Shown in pieces: positions 1 through 12,100 of a stretch of 64,000 nt of DNA. Positions within the stretch are counted from its first letter, which is position 1; every line of letters starts with the position of its first letter. This DNA is from Hanleya hanleyi (taxonomy: Eukaryota > Mollusca > Polyplacophora > Lepidopleurida > Hanleyidae): the NCBI GenBank assembly GCA_036873755.1, contig JAVTVY010017181.1, positions 496,001 through 560,000 of the forward strand, in the 5' to 3' direction. The position numbers and the translations under genes are program-made. A model generated the notes under the pieces. That model saw only the letters and a program-made list of their open reading frames with translations. It was not told the origin of the DNA and searched no databases.

Positions 1-365
1 AATCGGCCATACACGATTAACTCATGAATATTCACTAAAAACAGAGTCAGTCCCAAGGTGTGTTCCATGCCATGACGATCTCACGGTGAAACATATCCTT
101 ATCGATGGCATAGATTTTAAGATTGTAAGAGATGCTTTTTATCGAGCGAATACTTTGGAAGATCTTTTTAGTCGGGTGAGGGAGGACTGCATCTTGGGTT
201 ATTTGAGAGAAATCGGTTTGTTGCATAAGTTTTAAAGTGTGTATGTTTTAATGTGTTGGATGACGAAGTTATTGGCTTGAGTACTTAGAATTTTGTTTGA
301 TCGTCGTTATATAGCTGAAATATTGCTGAACGCGACATAAAACCTTAATTCTCTCTCTCTCTCCT
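1..365 (+). mobile_element. 3' end of a non-LTR retrotransposon (I/Jockey/Nimb-like)
   Basis: The element's coding end (2-235) is followed by ~130 bp of 3' UTR that ends in ATATAGCTGAAATATTGCTG and a (CT)n tail at ~350-363. The same tail occurs on the opposite strand at 52410-52475, which marks it as a mobile family. The 5' part lies outside the window. Confidence 0.8.
2..235 (+). pseudogene. reverse transcriptase/RNase H polyprotein, C-terminal fragment
   Basis: Open to the left edge; the frame starting at base 2 runs 77 codons to TAA at 233-235. It shows IGHTRLTHEYSL, then a CCHC-like C-x2-C ... LTVKHILID, and a tail ending YLREIGLLHKF. These features are typical of the end of ORF2 in I/Jockey-type LINEs. 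The last ligand of the knuckle, usually Cys, reads Gly here, so the copy may be decayed. It is too short to judge whether the whole ORF is intact. Confidence 0.8.
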
Positions 366-454
366 TCCCTGGAGGCTCAGATGGTGCCACCGATTATCCT
401 AAGGGACAGCCAAAGGCGCATGCCTGTGTCCTGACATCTCTAGTCCCTACGATT

Positions 455-1110
455 CCGGTTGTGCATGCACAGCACTACTCCTCTGGAGCCAGGCGTCTGA
501 TTTAGTGAAATCCCTATGTCTCTTGACCCTCTGGTTCTCGGTAGTGTTCCACTTCCGGTTGCGTATGCACAGCCCTACTCTCCTCCCCACACTACTCTAG
601 GGTGAAGCCTGGGTCCAGGTGCCCCCTTGGGTGAAATCCCCATCTCTCTAGTCTCGAGCTCTCTGGTTATCGGTACAGCATTTCACTTCTGTTGTGCATG
701 CACAGCCCTACTGTCCTCCCCAAACTATGCTAGGCTGAGTCTTGGTCTCGTTTGGTGAAGAAGGCCTCTCGGCCCTCTGCTTCTCGGTACATCATTTTAT
801 TTCCGGTTGTGCATTCACAGCCCTAATCTTCTCCCCACATTATCGCCCTAGAAACCTGGGTCCAGGCGTCTCATTGGGTAAATCCTGGTTGTGCATGGGC
901 AGCTCTTAGTACTCTCTTTCCCAAACTACTCTAGTTCGGAAGCCCTGGTCCAGGCGTTCCATTGGGTGAAATCCCCACGTCTCCTGTCCTTATGGTTCTT
1001 GGTACAGCATTCCACTCCCAGCTGTGCATGCACAGACCTACTCCCCTCCACACACTACTCTAGATCCACACATCTCATTGGGTAAAATCCTCATGTCTCT
1101 TGTCCCTTCC
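455..1110. repeat. ~132-bp tandem repeat, about 5-6 imperfect copies
   Basis: The motif GTGCATGCACAG recurs at 461, 561, 693, 809 (one change), 891 (degenerate) and 1023, each followed by a CT-rich block and GGGTGAAATCCCC. Two spacings are exactly 132 bp and the others reflect deletions. No coding signal. Confidence 0.85.
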
Positions 1111-1199
1111 ATTCTCTGTGTAGGAAATGTGGAGAACATTATGCTGGACATAGTGCTGACACTGTGTGGGAGGCCAGACATATAGTATTTAAGGGTATT

Positions 1200-1312
1200 T
1201 CCATGGTTTAATATTATCTGAGTGATGTGGCTGAGATGATGAATGCACAAAACCTCTGATGCCAGCACTGCAAGTTCGAATCCCGCAAAAAATATATCAA
1301 ATGCAGTTCGAC
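1200..1312 (+). mobile_element. possible tRNA-derived SINE fragment
   Basis: Contains GTTCGAATCCC (1273-1283), a good polymerase III B box, with TGGCTGAGATGATG about 50 bp upstream as a poor A box. No tRNA cloverleaf could be drawn, so this is at most a degenerate SINE head. Confidence 0.3.
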
Positions 1313-1317
1313 TCATA

Positions 1318-1530
1318 TTGACCTACTTCTGACAGGTGGTGCCACCAGGTCTCTTCCTGTTGACATTTGCGACATCAATACAGGTTCTGGTCACATGACC
1401 GGAAGTGATCTTTGAACTCCTGTACACCATGTTATCCGGTATTGTGCGCATGCGCAGGGGTCAGAGATCATGACGTCATAAAGGTAAACCGAAAGTGACC
1501 TGGTGGTGCAACCTGTTATTAGTAGGTCAA
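1318..1530. mobile_element. 213-bp MITE, TA target site (Tc1/mariner-like)
   Basis: Ends are inverted: TTGACCTACTTCTGACAGGT at the left and, on the other strand, TTGACCTACTAATAACAGGT at the right. Both arms continue to CCACCAGGTC (~34 bp with a few mismatches). TA dinucleotides flank it at 1316-1317 and 1531-1532. Confidence 0.8.
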
Positions 1531-1532
1531 TA

Positions 1533-2849
1533 TGACTTGAACTGGGCTTTCTCTACTACTCAGGAGAGAAGAATAAAATTTACTATCGATGCCTAAAATA
1601 ATTGTGACGGGTGATCTGCCAAATGAGTTATTGTCCAGTGGCTTCTTCTTCACAGAGTAAATGTAGTCAAATTTCGCTCTATACAGTAATGGACCTGATG
1701 ACATATTATATCTCTTTCAATCAGGTGATAAATTGTGCACTCATTCATCTGGATGACAGGTGATCACTTCTCCAGAATCTACCATCGCTTATAAACACGA
1801 AACTAATTAAACTGCCAATGTACAGTAAATGTGCCGCAAGGCATGAAATCCTATATGTAATCCGATACGCCAAATTAAAGCTTGCTCTTCCGGCTGTGCC
1901 TGTCCAGGGACCTCGCCCTGGCAATTTGGTTGATGTCACATTACATGAGGGAGGTGACAGGCTAATCGAATTGTGTAACGATCCCCAGCAGCCATTTAAT
2001 CATCATGGATGTTGGGGGCCTGCATTGCATCAAGGGATAGAAGTGGGATTTTATTGTCATGGATGTAGGGGGCCTACATCATCAGGTTTCAAGACAATTT
2101 CAATGGGTGACTGTGACTGTCTGCCTATAGTAATTGTCATGGTTGACGGACAACCTGTAACCATCTGGGTCATCCATACGCGGTAAGACTGACCCTGGGA
2201 TCATGTGTATCCAGTTTCAGCCTAATACGGCAACTATATGAGGGAATTCCCCGAAATCAAAACAATGAGATGTAGTCAGCCAATCAGCTAAATTCTATCG
2301 ACGTAACCCCAATGTAACCCGCCACTTTCGAGTCATGTGGTGTCCTACTTGTTCAAAATTACATATCTACAACACCTCGTGGACGATACGTAAGTTATTC
2401 ATATCTGTATCTTTTGTAAGCTCAGACGATATATATTCAGACAACTAGTATGAGAAGCTTGAGTCTGTTCTCCGCCAGATGAAGACCGAACAGTATACGG
2501 TAAAGTATCGGATATCACACTGCAATACTGGCGACACACGATTCGCAAGCCATCTTATGGATGGCGAAGTGTACACAAATGGGTTGACAGACTGTCTTCA
2601 TAGTAATTGTAATGGGTGACAATCTCGTTACAGTGTGACTGTAATGGGTGATTGTCTGCATGAAGAGTAATGAACCTTGACAGAAAGAAACAATATGATT
2701 GGTTGAATTTTCTGTCAATTTTCCACACAAGCCAATGGAAATGTCTGATTTGACAATTTGTATGGGCCAACCAAGTAATTTAACACTGGAAGATATCCCA
2801 TGATGCAGTGTGTTTCTATAAATACTCCAACTTTTGTAAGGAGTAATGG
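1533..2849. other. intergenic sequence without a recognised gene
   Basis: Open frames here (for example + strand 1818-2186) match nothing I recognise. Diverged internal direct repeats around ATAGTAATTGT are seen at ~2131 and ~2603. A 30-bp string at 2551-2581 recurs at 29536-29566 inside another element. Confidence 0.6.
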
Positions 2850-2901
2850 CAGGGTCACGGTTCATGCACATAAATGCAGATTGAATTCCATGACATTCCA
2901 T

Positions 2902-4106
2902 CAAGGGCGTAGACAACGGGGGGCCCCCCAAATTTTGACGGCCGGCAAAAAAAAAAGAACAAAACAAACAAACAAACGAAAAAAGGAAAGAAAGAATAAG
3001 AAACCTAACATAGCATATATGATCACGTATCTTATTCAATTATTACAGGAGAAGTAAACTTATCACCGCCAGTGCATACCATTAGGCCTGAAATAAGATT
3101 GCAATTGATCAGTGACCAAAGCCATAGATTGACGTTTTCGGGCTCCAATCTTGTGCGATCGCATCCCAGAATGGAATAGTGTGCTCCAAATCCAATCAAA
3201 TACCACTATTTGGACGAAAAACATCAAAACTTCCGATGAGCAGATTTTTTCGTAACTTTTTCACTATAAACTTGTTTTGTTTTTCAATTGAGATCCCAGT
3301 CATTTGTTCAGTACTTCTTTATTCACAAACAAGAGATATACAAACTCTCAACTACTTTTCATAAAGAAACCCTAGAAATAAACCTACTGTCTTTCCCAGA
3401 TAATAAATCCCAGACTTTTTGGTGATATTTCGGAGAAAATTTATCGTACAACATTGAAACTTCACACAGTATATAAACTAAAAAACCCTAATTGTATTTG
3501 TCTTTCATTAAAATTTGGTGAGAACTGACCAAAGTCACCGATACCTACCATGTTATTTTGGGACCACGATAACTTTGATCTGCCATTGTTAAAACATGCG
3601 AGCTTGTCATGACGTCAAAAATATCTCACAAATCTCCAATCTAATTTTTGTTTTCGCGATTTATTGAGAACTACTGGAAGGATTTTCTTGATACTTTGGA
3701 ATAAATTTAGTATTTTTGTTTTATCGACTGTGTGAAGTTTCAATATTGTCGGATAAATTGTCCCAGAAATATCGTCGAAAACATCCGATACGAAACGTGC
3801 TCAGACACACGCTGTTATGGGGGCAGGATAGTATTGTTTAAGGATTAACTTGAATTATAGTGCAAACCCGAGACTGAATGATCACTTCAGCTTGTATATC
3901 ACTGCAGTGATCGTCATTGTTATAAGACATTTTGGGATAAATCAAAGTTCAGTTGTTACAATGTTATACTACTCAGATGCTCCCAGAGAGTGCCAATTGA
4001 CCATCAAGTTTCAAAAAAAAATATTAAGCTGCGAGGGGGGATACCCCCCTCTCAGACTCTCCCCCTCTCAAGCCCCCCCAAACCTGACAACTTGTCTACG
4101 CCCTTG
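2902..4106. mobile_element. CAAGGGCG-ended element with 5-bp TSD TCCAT, nested
   Basis: Perfect 15-bp terminal inverted repeat CAAGGGCGTAGACAA. TSD TCCAT at 2897-2901 and 4107-4111. Runs of G and C lie just inside both ends. 1,205 bp, no transposase frame seen. Confidence 0.85.
3417..3784. repeat. internal fold-back, ~54-bp imperfect inverted repeat
   Basis: 3417-3470 and 3730-3784 are near reverse complements, both containing ATTGAAACTTCACACAG (one base differs). They lie inside the 2902-4106 element, so this is either a nested small MITE or the element's own structure. Confidence 0.7.
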
Positions 4107-4949
4107 TCCATGACCTTTTATGGACAAATTCCATGACTTTTCCATGACCTATCAGGAATTCTCTATGGATTACATTGGCCCAAGTAAATCTTGCTGCTCT
4201 AAAACAACCCATGATGCAATGCATAACATTGACAGCCCTTCTCAGATGTTTATATCAGAAAAGGCAGTGACCAATGACATGCATGGAAGTTTGTTTTGGG
4301 GCAGCAAGGTTGACTTGTGCCAGAACGGACACTCTTGTCATTTTCTTCACAACTGGCTGTATGGTCCTCCTAAAATACAGACAATGTCGTCGCTCATTGT
4401 TGCCTCATGATTTGACTGACCATGTGCTTTCGACGGCAGTCTCGCCCATTTTCAAAAAAACTTTGCAGCTGGCCTCGCAATGATTTTTACCACGTTTGAA
4501 CCATCATCAATATTTGCATTGCACAGCCATGATGAGAGTTTAGGGGAATTTCAATATCATAGTTATCTCCCCTGATGCACACTTGATCGCATCTGCAGAC
4601 CACATGCGACATTCCATGAATTGAATATTCACTGGTCCAGGAAAATCACCTTTTCGATGAAAAAAATATCCAGAGAAATATTTATCTGGTGGACATTTTC
4701 AAGTTTCATTTAATTTTTCCATGACCTCTCACAAAATTCAATGACCAGACATGAAATTCCATGACTTTCAAGGCCTGGAAAATCAATTTTCAAATTCCAT
4801 GACTTTCCAGGATCTTCCATGACCGCGGGAACCCTGAATGGGTGGTTGTTTGCCAACAGAGTAACAATAATAAAGGACAATTGTTTCAATTGAGAGTTCA
4901 CCCGATTTTGAGTAAGTACAAAAGTATTTCTGATCAATTTTTCAAATAC

Positions 4950-4955
4950 TTTATT
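4950..4955 (-). promoter_or_regulatory. candidate poly(A) signal AATAAA
   Basis: Minus-strand AATAAA about 700 bp past the HYDIN stop and about 110 bp before the end of the 2850-4836 element. It is the only canonical hexamer I saw in this flank. Confidence 0.45.
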
Positions 4956-5541
4956 GTCTTTTGTAAATAAAATCACAACCAGAGGTTCAACAAATAATAT
5001 CTATCTCCTCCTAGTGTATCACAGATCATTAAAGTGTATTCAAAGATTTGGTTCAAGCAATACAAATACATAGGAATGTTATGTACAAACAGTATAAAAC
5101 TATTTCTTTATCAATAAACTCGCAGGATACTAAACATGATAAATACGATATACTATTCTGGAAAAATTCTGTAGAATACTGGACGGGGTAATGTATTCCG
5201 TAAAAAGCCTTTAGAATACCGGACGGAATGAGAGATTTTCTGGAACCAGCATGATGTATAGGATCTCTTTGAAACGTATATATACATATAGAAGAAAATA
5301 AATATAACAATAGGATTGATCTATTATGTACAAGTCTAGTGTGGACCAATTTTGCACAGAAATGCACAGACATGACAGAAGATTGCTGCCTCGCAATATA
5401 TCATCCAAAAGCAGTTGCCCACTGCTAATACTAGTATAGGGTACTGTAATGTCAATGTCAGTGTGGTTATAAAGGTTCCAACAATGGTATGGTAGCACTC
5501 TGAGGATTTACCTGGTCAGCTTCACATCACTTCCCAAGTAG

Positions 5542-5547
5542 TTTAAT
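5542..5547 (-). promoter_or_regulatory. candidate poly(A) signal ATTAAA
   Basis: Minus-strand ATTAAA about 110 bp after the stop. This common variant hexamer would give a short 3' UTR and is an alternative to the distal AATAAA. Confidence 0.35.
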
Positions 5548-5656
5548 AGATGTGTATCACAGAAGTTTAAGGCTATGTTGTCTTATATACACATATTCAC
5601 ACCAGTAGGATGTGCTGCCATCAAGTCTGTTGCTCATATCTTCGGTGCAGTCCACC

Positions 5657-6142
5657 TCATAGAGTAACACCTTTTAGGTAATACACCCATTGTACGTTAG
5701 AGTTACCACCTGCTGACCGTGCACATGAAATTATCAACTTGCCCATGACGGCACACTTTGAGCCTGTATCGTTGCCATCGAAGCCCACCACAATACGGTG
5801 GTCTTTCCGAGACCGGATTGTCTCCCCTGACTTGGTCAGGTGGAAAGCTGGGTTGTCCACTTGGAAACTGAAAGCTGTGTTGCTACTGAAGACATTACGG
5901 AACATGATGGCCCCGGTGGAGCCGGCCTTGATGATGTATGGTCCCTGAGGTTTGGGAGGGATACATGTACCAAACAGTGGGAACACATACTCTCCTCCAT
6001 GACCGGAGCTCACTGTTAATGTGGCCCTCTGCTCCCCGAGTTTAGACGGTTCAAAGGTCACGTCTAATCCTATCTCTGTTCCCCCTGTTGAGCCGGGTGC
6101 TGCAGCTACTGTCTTGTCAACGTGAAAATCAGCATTGTCCAC
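5657..6142 (-). CDS. HYDIN: HYDIN exon w54: C-terminal exon with stop codon
   Basis: Residues 3046-3206 and stop TGA (5659-5657). VDNADFHVDKTVAAAPGSTG, FEPSKLGEQRATLTVSSG, a final ASH fold, and the terminus CARSAGGNSNVQWVYYL followed by KGVTL. Acceptor at 6143-6144 (cgaccag) joins DYTCK to VDNAD in phase 0. Confidence 0.97.
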   Translation of the reverse strand: MDNADFHVDKTVAAAPGSTGGTEIGLDVTFEPSKLGEQRATLTVSSGHGGEYVFPLFGTCIPPKPQGPYIIKAGSTGAIMFRNVFSSNTAFSFQVDNPAFHLTKSGETIRSRKDHRIVVGFDGNDTGSKCAVMGKLIISCARSAGGNSNVQWVYYLKGVTL

Positions 6143-9100
6143 CTGGTCGAGAGAGAAAAACATCTCATTAAACACCTGTCTGAGGAATAGACACTAAAGT
6201 ATGTTTTGTATCCACAAACTGTAGTAGAGAGAAAAACACAGAACAATGGCTTGGGTTTCCATGTTCTAATTCTGCTCCTTCACACTTTTGTAAACCAGAG
6301 TGCAATGGCTTGGGTTTCACTGTTTTAATTTAAGCTCTTTCACACCTCTTTTAAACCAGAGAACAATGGCTTGGGTTTCCATGTTCTAATTTCAGCTCTT
6401 TTACACCTCTGAAAACCAGAGCACAATGGCTTGGGTTTCACTGTTTTAATTTCTGCTCTTTCACACTTTTGTAAACCAGAGTGCAATGGCTTGGGTTTCA
6501 CTGTTTTAATTTAAGCTCTTTCACGCCTCTTTTAAACCAGAGAACAATGGCTTGGGTTTCCATGTTCTAATTTCAGCTCTTTCACACCTCTGAAAACCAG
6601 AGCACAATGGCTTGTGTTTCAATGTTCTAATTTTTGCTCTTTCACACCTGTGTAAACCTGAGCACAATGGTGGGTTTCAATGTTATAATTTCAGCTCTTT
6701 CACACCTCTGTAAACTGGAGCACAATGGCATGGGTTTCAATGTTCTAATTTCTGCCCTTTTACACGTATGTAAACCAGAGCACAATGGCTTGGGTTTCAA
6801 TGTTCTAATTGCTGCTCTTTCACACCTATGTAAACCAGAGCACAATGGCTTGGGTTTTGATGTCTAATTTCAGCTATTTCCCACACTATGTAAACCAGAG
6901 CACTATGGCTTGGGTTTCAATGTTCTAATTTCTGCTTTTTCAAACCTATGTAAAACAGAGCACAATGGCTTGGGTTCCAATGTCTAATTTCAGATTTTTC
7001 ACACCTATGTAAACCAGAGCACAATGGCTTGGGTTTCAATGTCCTAGTTTCTGCTTTTCCAAACCTATGTAAACCAGAGCACATGGCTTGGGTTTCAATG
7101 TCTAATTTCAGATTGTTCACACCTATGTAAACCAGAGCACAATGGCTTGGGTTTCAATATTCTAATTTCTGCTTTTTCAAACCTATGTAAACCAAAGCAC
7201 ATGGCTTGGGTTTCAATGTCTAATTTCAGATTTTTTACACCTATGTAAACCAGAGCACAATGGCTTGGGTTTCAATGTTCTAATTTCAGTCTGCTCTTTC
7301 ACACCTCTATAAATCAGAACCTCGTCTCAACTGACACAGAAAAATATTCTGATGACAGGCTGAACTAACTTGTTCCATCGGTTCTGTATCAGCTAGAGGT
7401 CATGATTATTTGTTAACGAAGTAACAGATAGCCCATGTTACTATTTTTATTGTTAACAGTTGTTAGAGGATAACCAGCATACCTTGCAGGTGTAATCAGC
7501 TTTCTGTTTGGCAAAGTTCAGGAACTTGGCCACATGAACCTGGTTAGTACCCAGACAGGCACGGAAGTACATCGCCCTTTCTGGTCCGGCCGGGGTGGCT
7601 TTCATGTTCAAGTCGAAGGTATAAATACCAAGGTCATTACAGGTGAACTCCAGCTTGCCCTGGCTCTCTCCCACCTTTAGTGGCTGGTATTCAATGTTCA
7701 TACGACCCTGGAATGACAGCAAAAGAGCTTTAATTTGCAAGGTTACATACACAATGTCAAACGATACAATACATAATGAGATTTGCTTGGAAATATTCTA
7801 GTTCCTGCATGCACAGTACCGGTATCATAATCATCCTTGGATTTTTTGTTTCATAGGAGGAAATCATCATGCTAAGAGCTCAGGTACTATATTTGACCAA
7901 TATATAAATTGTCCTATTTTTCTCCTCAAATTGTTAAATAGTTTTCATAGTATTAGTGCATGCATTATGTTTTCACCAGAGATACTGCAGAAACAATTAG
8001 GAATATACAATGTAATAAATGTCTGGTTAAAACAGTGCCAGTGACTTTTCATAATCTGCCTTCATATGTTAACTGATAACAATAGTGTGAACAAGGAGTA
8101 GGAATGAGCAGGTTAGATACACCATCATTCTCAAGGCATCAGATTGTATATCTAATGCTTTCAGATATACCCTCTGATTCCACTGGGGATCATATTGTGG
8201 CGTGCAGCTTTTGGGCACATGGTTCTAGTCCAATCAGCATCGTCTGCTTGTAAATGAAGCAGAGTGGGCTCAGCATGTCACATCTAAACAAGATGTTGTA
8301 TCATGTGTTCTAAATGTACATAATTTAGCATAAACCAGATACATGCTCCCTGTTTTGATCAAATGACCAAATGTGCATGCATGCATGCCACGTTTTTCTG
8401 CACATTGCAGTCAGAGGGTTTGTTTCACTGACTTTTAGGAGGTTAAAAACTCGGACAATCAGAGAATGATACACCATATCCACTCACCTCCGACTGTGCA
8501 GGTACACTGAGCTGACTGGGCATGAGGATCTCAGGCACGTTACACATGGCGATGAACGTGATAGGGTAGGATAAGGGATTCTCCAGTACCACAGTGTAGG
8601 GTACACTCTGACGGACAGGGGTTGAGAGGTCAATACTGCTAATGACACCAGGCCGCGTCGCTCGGAAACCCAGCTCATAAAACTGGTACTCACCGGTCTG
8701 CTCATTGGTGAAGGTAACCTAGAGAGAGAAACGTATAATACTGGGTATTATATGAACAGCAATACAAGTTAAGACTGAAATGGGACAAATTCTGTACTTT
8801 TTATTTTACAAATCCTTCAATTTTATGGAACCCCTTACTTATAAAGGGAAGAAATTCCATTCTTTAACAAGATAAATCCTGTAATTTTTATGGGACACAT
8901 CCTGAACTTATGTGCAACAAATCTGATATGTTTTATAAGGCAAATTCAGTTCTTTCTATGGGGGAAATCCTGTACTTACCATGAGAAACATCCTTTTTTT
9001 TTTGCACTAATATGCCACATTATTCTAGAGAATATCCTATAATATATTATTCCATGGATAAAAGAACTTTTTATACATGGAATGAAAAAGTTCAGTGAGG

Positions 9101-12100
9101 ACTATCCACACATATTCAGGAACTTCCATTTACGGTTACTACCGTAAATGAATTATTAACAAGGACATAATCATACCTTGACTTGTGTCAGACCTTCCCT
9201 GTAAGCATGGAAGCTCAGCTTGTAGTCTTTTTTGTTGCTTGCAGGTACATCAATGTATTCTATCCCCTTGATGGTCGTACCTGCGTCCAGCTTATCCGAC
9301 TTTACAGGTTCAATCTTTACTCGGAACCTGGTCATAGAAATACATAGGCCTATCTTTTATCCTTTTGAAAACAACTGTTTCTCTCTTTAGCAAAATGGTA
9401 AAAGTATTTGTTATTTTTCTGGTGTGGTATAATTTATTTATAAATGATGTTTATTTGCAATACTGTACCAGCATCCGGCCTAAAATGATGGGTCTGAATA
9501 TTTTCCTAGGCAATAAAATAGGTAGCACAAGAGAAACAGATAAGAGATTATTGTACTTCAGATTTAGTGGATGGAATCAGTTCAACAGACTCTTCCAATC
9601 CATTGAAATAGTATAATCCTAAAATAATGAAAATGCTATAATACGATCACTTTGTAAATGACAAAAAATATCCTCCTCTGTATTCAGCTATGGAAGCTGT
9701 GTCATTACAGTCATCAGAAGGGTATTGTATGTTTGCTTTCAAGACTGCCGGACTGCTACCTCCTATTTTTGTGAGAGGTCCATTTGGTCATGTGGTTTAG
9801 ATCACCGACATATAGTGCTGGCAGTTGGGTGCCTTACTCTGGTGTTCACTGGTTCGAATCTTGATGAATTTTCAGCACTAGAATCAGTGCCATACTAAGA
9901 TAGTGTATTCCCAAAATAATGAAAAATACTGTCATACGATCACTTTCTAAATGACAAAAAATATCTTTCTTCCATTTTCGGTTAAATAGTTATTACATGG
10001 TTGATAGCTCTACAAAGACATAGTTTAAGTGAGATTAGGTACTTGCTTACCGTTGTGGCTTTTTGAGCCAGTTCTGAACAGGTAGCATTTCAGTGTACGG
10101 TGTTTTACAAGGGATATCTCTGTTGATGCGAGCATTGGGTTTTGGAGGCTCAGCAACTCCAGATAGGTTGTATAGGAAACCTGTGCCATCGGGAATAGGG
10201 AAAAACACCGACCCCTGGGGAATAGATGATTATTTTCAATGCAGGCTTATGAATTACAGAAGCATGAGGAAGATACAACAGTTAAGGAGAAGATATTTCA
10301 CCTTCGTGAAACAGTATGAATATCTCTATGAAGAAAACAAACACTTGAATACTTGAGATTACTGCGAACCTTGAGGGTGTGTCAAACAGACAACAGTGGT
10401 GAGCGATGATATAAAATCCACCAATACTGAGGATTCTAATCCTAATAAAAAAAATCGAAAACATTTTATATGGTGTGAGTTGGTAGTTGTTCTTTCGTAA
10501 ACACCAGAGACGTGATGATCTATGGAGCAGAGAATACGTCAGCTAATAAATACAAAAAGTAGACTAGGGTCAGACTTATCCAATAAGATGACAGGTGGTC
10601 TCCAGTGACATCATTTCTATGTTCAACTATTTTTAGAAGAGAACCAGTGACCCTGAGAATCCACTAATCATTTAGATGAGCATGACCACATTGTCTTCAG
10701 ACATTAATCAGATTTGTTCTATCACCAATGCTGTCTGTTCATTTATAGTTTCCATACCTGGTGTTTCTTGCCCTCGGGGGTCATGGTGACTGGTTTGTAG
10801 GTCAGCTCATACTGCTTGGTCTGCTGGGGGTCCACAGTGAAGGTGACTGCCCCAGACCAGTGCTCACCATCAATGATGGGTTTAAGGTGCCAGACTTGGT
10901 TGGTCTTGTTGGAGATAGCCAGTTGTTTGGTCTCCTTCTGACGAACATGTGTCGTGAAATGCTGAACCTCCTTCACGGGAGGCACGCCGGTACACATACC
11001 CGTTAAGGTCAAGGTCACGGGTGGGTGCGGGCCACCATGGATGAAGCAGCGTAGTTTCTGCAAGAGTTTTCAGATAGCAATATATACTCAGCAGAAATCA
11101 AGGGTTTATAAAAGTCTGACAGTGTAAACCATACAATTCAAGACATTTCCAGTGCAAACTAATGGCAATGGGAACGAGTTTAATCATTGGGGACATATTA
11201 TATCTATCCCTATTCCAGATGTTAATGATCCAACATTGGCTTTAATCCTTCAACCTTATAAGCGATAATTACCTACATTTAAGTATAACCTAGACCTTTT
11301 GACCATCACCACTTGTTTGGTCATATCTAAATTCTCCTATCATCCCTCTATGTCTGACAACACACGTACCTCATATCTGATATCCTGGTTGACCTCCTGA
11401 GGGTGGAAGGTGATGTCGAATGGGACCTCCATACCAGGGGTGACATAACCCTCCACTGGAGAGATGGAGAAGTCTGGCTCAAACTTCTTGGTATCCCACA
11501 CAAACCTGTAACCGAGATCCATCATGTAACACCTTCAACATGGTAACCCAGTTACACTCTAGATCTGACGTGCAGAAAACAAACTGTTGAAACTATATCT
11601 GTAACCTGAGGTGAGAAACCACCAACCTTGCTTAGTCTTAATAATATAATAGTATAAGTAAGTTAATTTTTTAGTATCATGGAAGAAAAAACAACAAGGT
11701 TTCAACAGTTGATAGAAAAGTTAGAGGATGATCTCCATCACTGACTGACCTGGCATTCATGTCGCCGGTGTTGTACATGACTAGTTTACGTGTGCTTTGA
11801 CTCCTCTGGACCACAGCACCAAACGGGATAGCCTCGGTGTCCAGTCTTATATCCATGCCTAAACATGAACCCTGTACCACAAACAAGGGCAGGTACATCC
11901 CAGCACACTCCAACATCACCTGGTATACCCAAATAAATCAGGGTTAGAAAATCCAAGTTAAATAAAGCTATACAGATAACTAATATTGACAATTATCTTG
12001 TTATCCTCAGATTATACTGAGATCTGATGATGGAAATGATGCCTTACTGAACGTTAACAATTAACATACTAACTCTTGAACTATTCTCTGGGGTGAGGCA

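Larger units (their letters stand above)
2850..4836. mobile_element. CAGGGT-ended element with 5-bp TSD AATGG
   Basis: Left end CAGGGTCACGGTTCATG; right end, complemented, CAGGGTTCCCGCGGTCATGG. Direct repeats AATGG lie at 2845-2849 and 4837-4841. CCATGAC is repeated many times near both ends. It carries a second element at 2902-4106; without it the element is about 780 bp. The termini and TSD suggest a hAT-like non-autonomous element. Confidence 0.8.
4837..5656 (-). other. HYDIN 3' UTR and proximal 3' flank
   Basis: AT-rich sequence between the stop codon and the first downstream transposon, with no recognisable coding potential. The mature 3' end most likely lies within it; which of two candidate poly(A) signals is used cannot be read from sequence. 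Confidence 0.6.

Noticed and set aside
1818..2186. 122-residue + strand open frame in the 3' flank
   Set aside because: No recognised motif, atypical composition, internal near-repeat (GGATGTTGGGGGCCTGCAT / GGATGTAGGGGGCCTACAT) and no splice or poly(A) context supporting a gene.
5053..5498. Two overlapping minus-strand frames (95 and 106 residues) downstream of the HYDIN stop
   Set aside because: Low-complexity AT-rich translation within the probable 3' UTR; no splice signal links them to HYDIN.
6222..7320. CRISPR-like regularly spaced repeats
   Set aside because: Units are contiguous head-to-tail copies without unique spacers, inside an animal intron.
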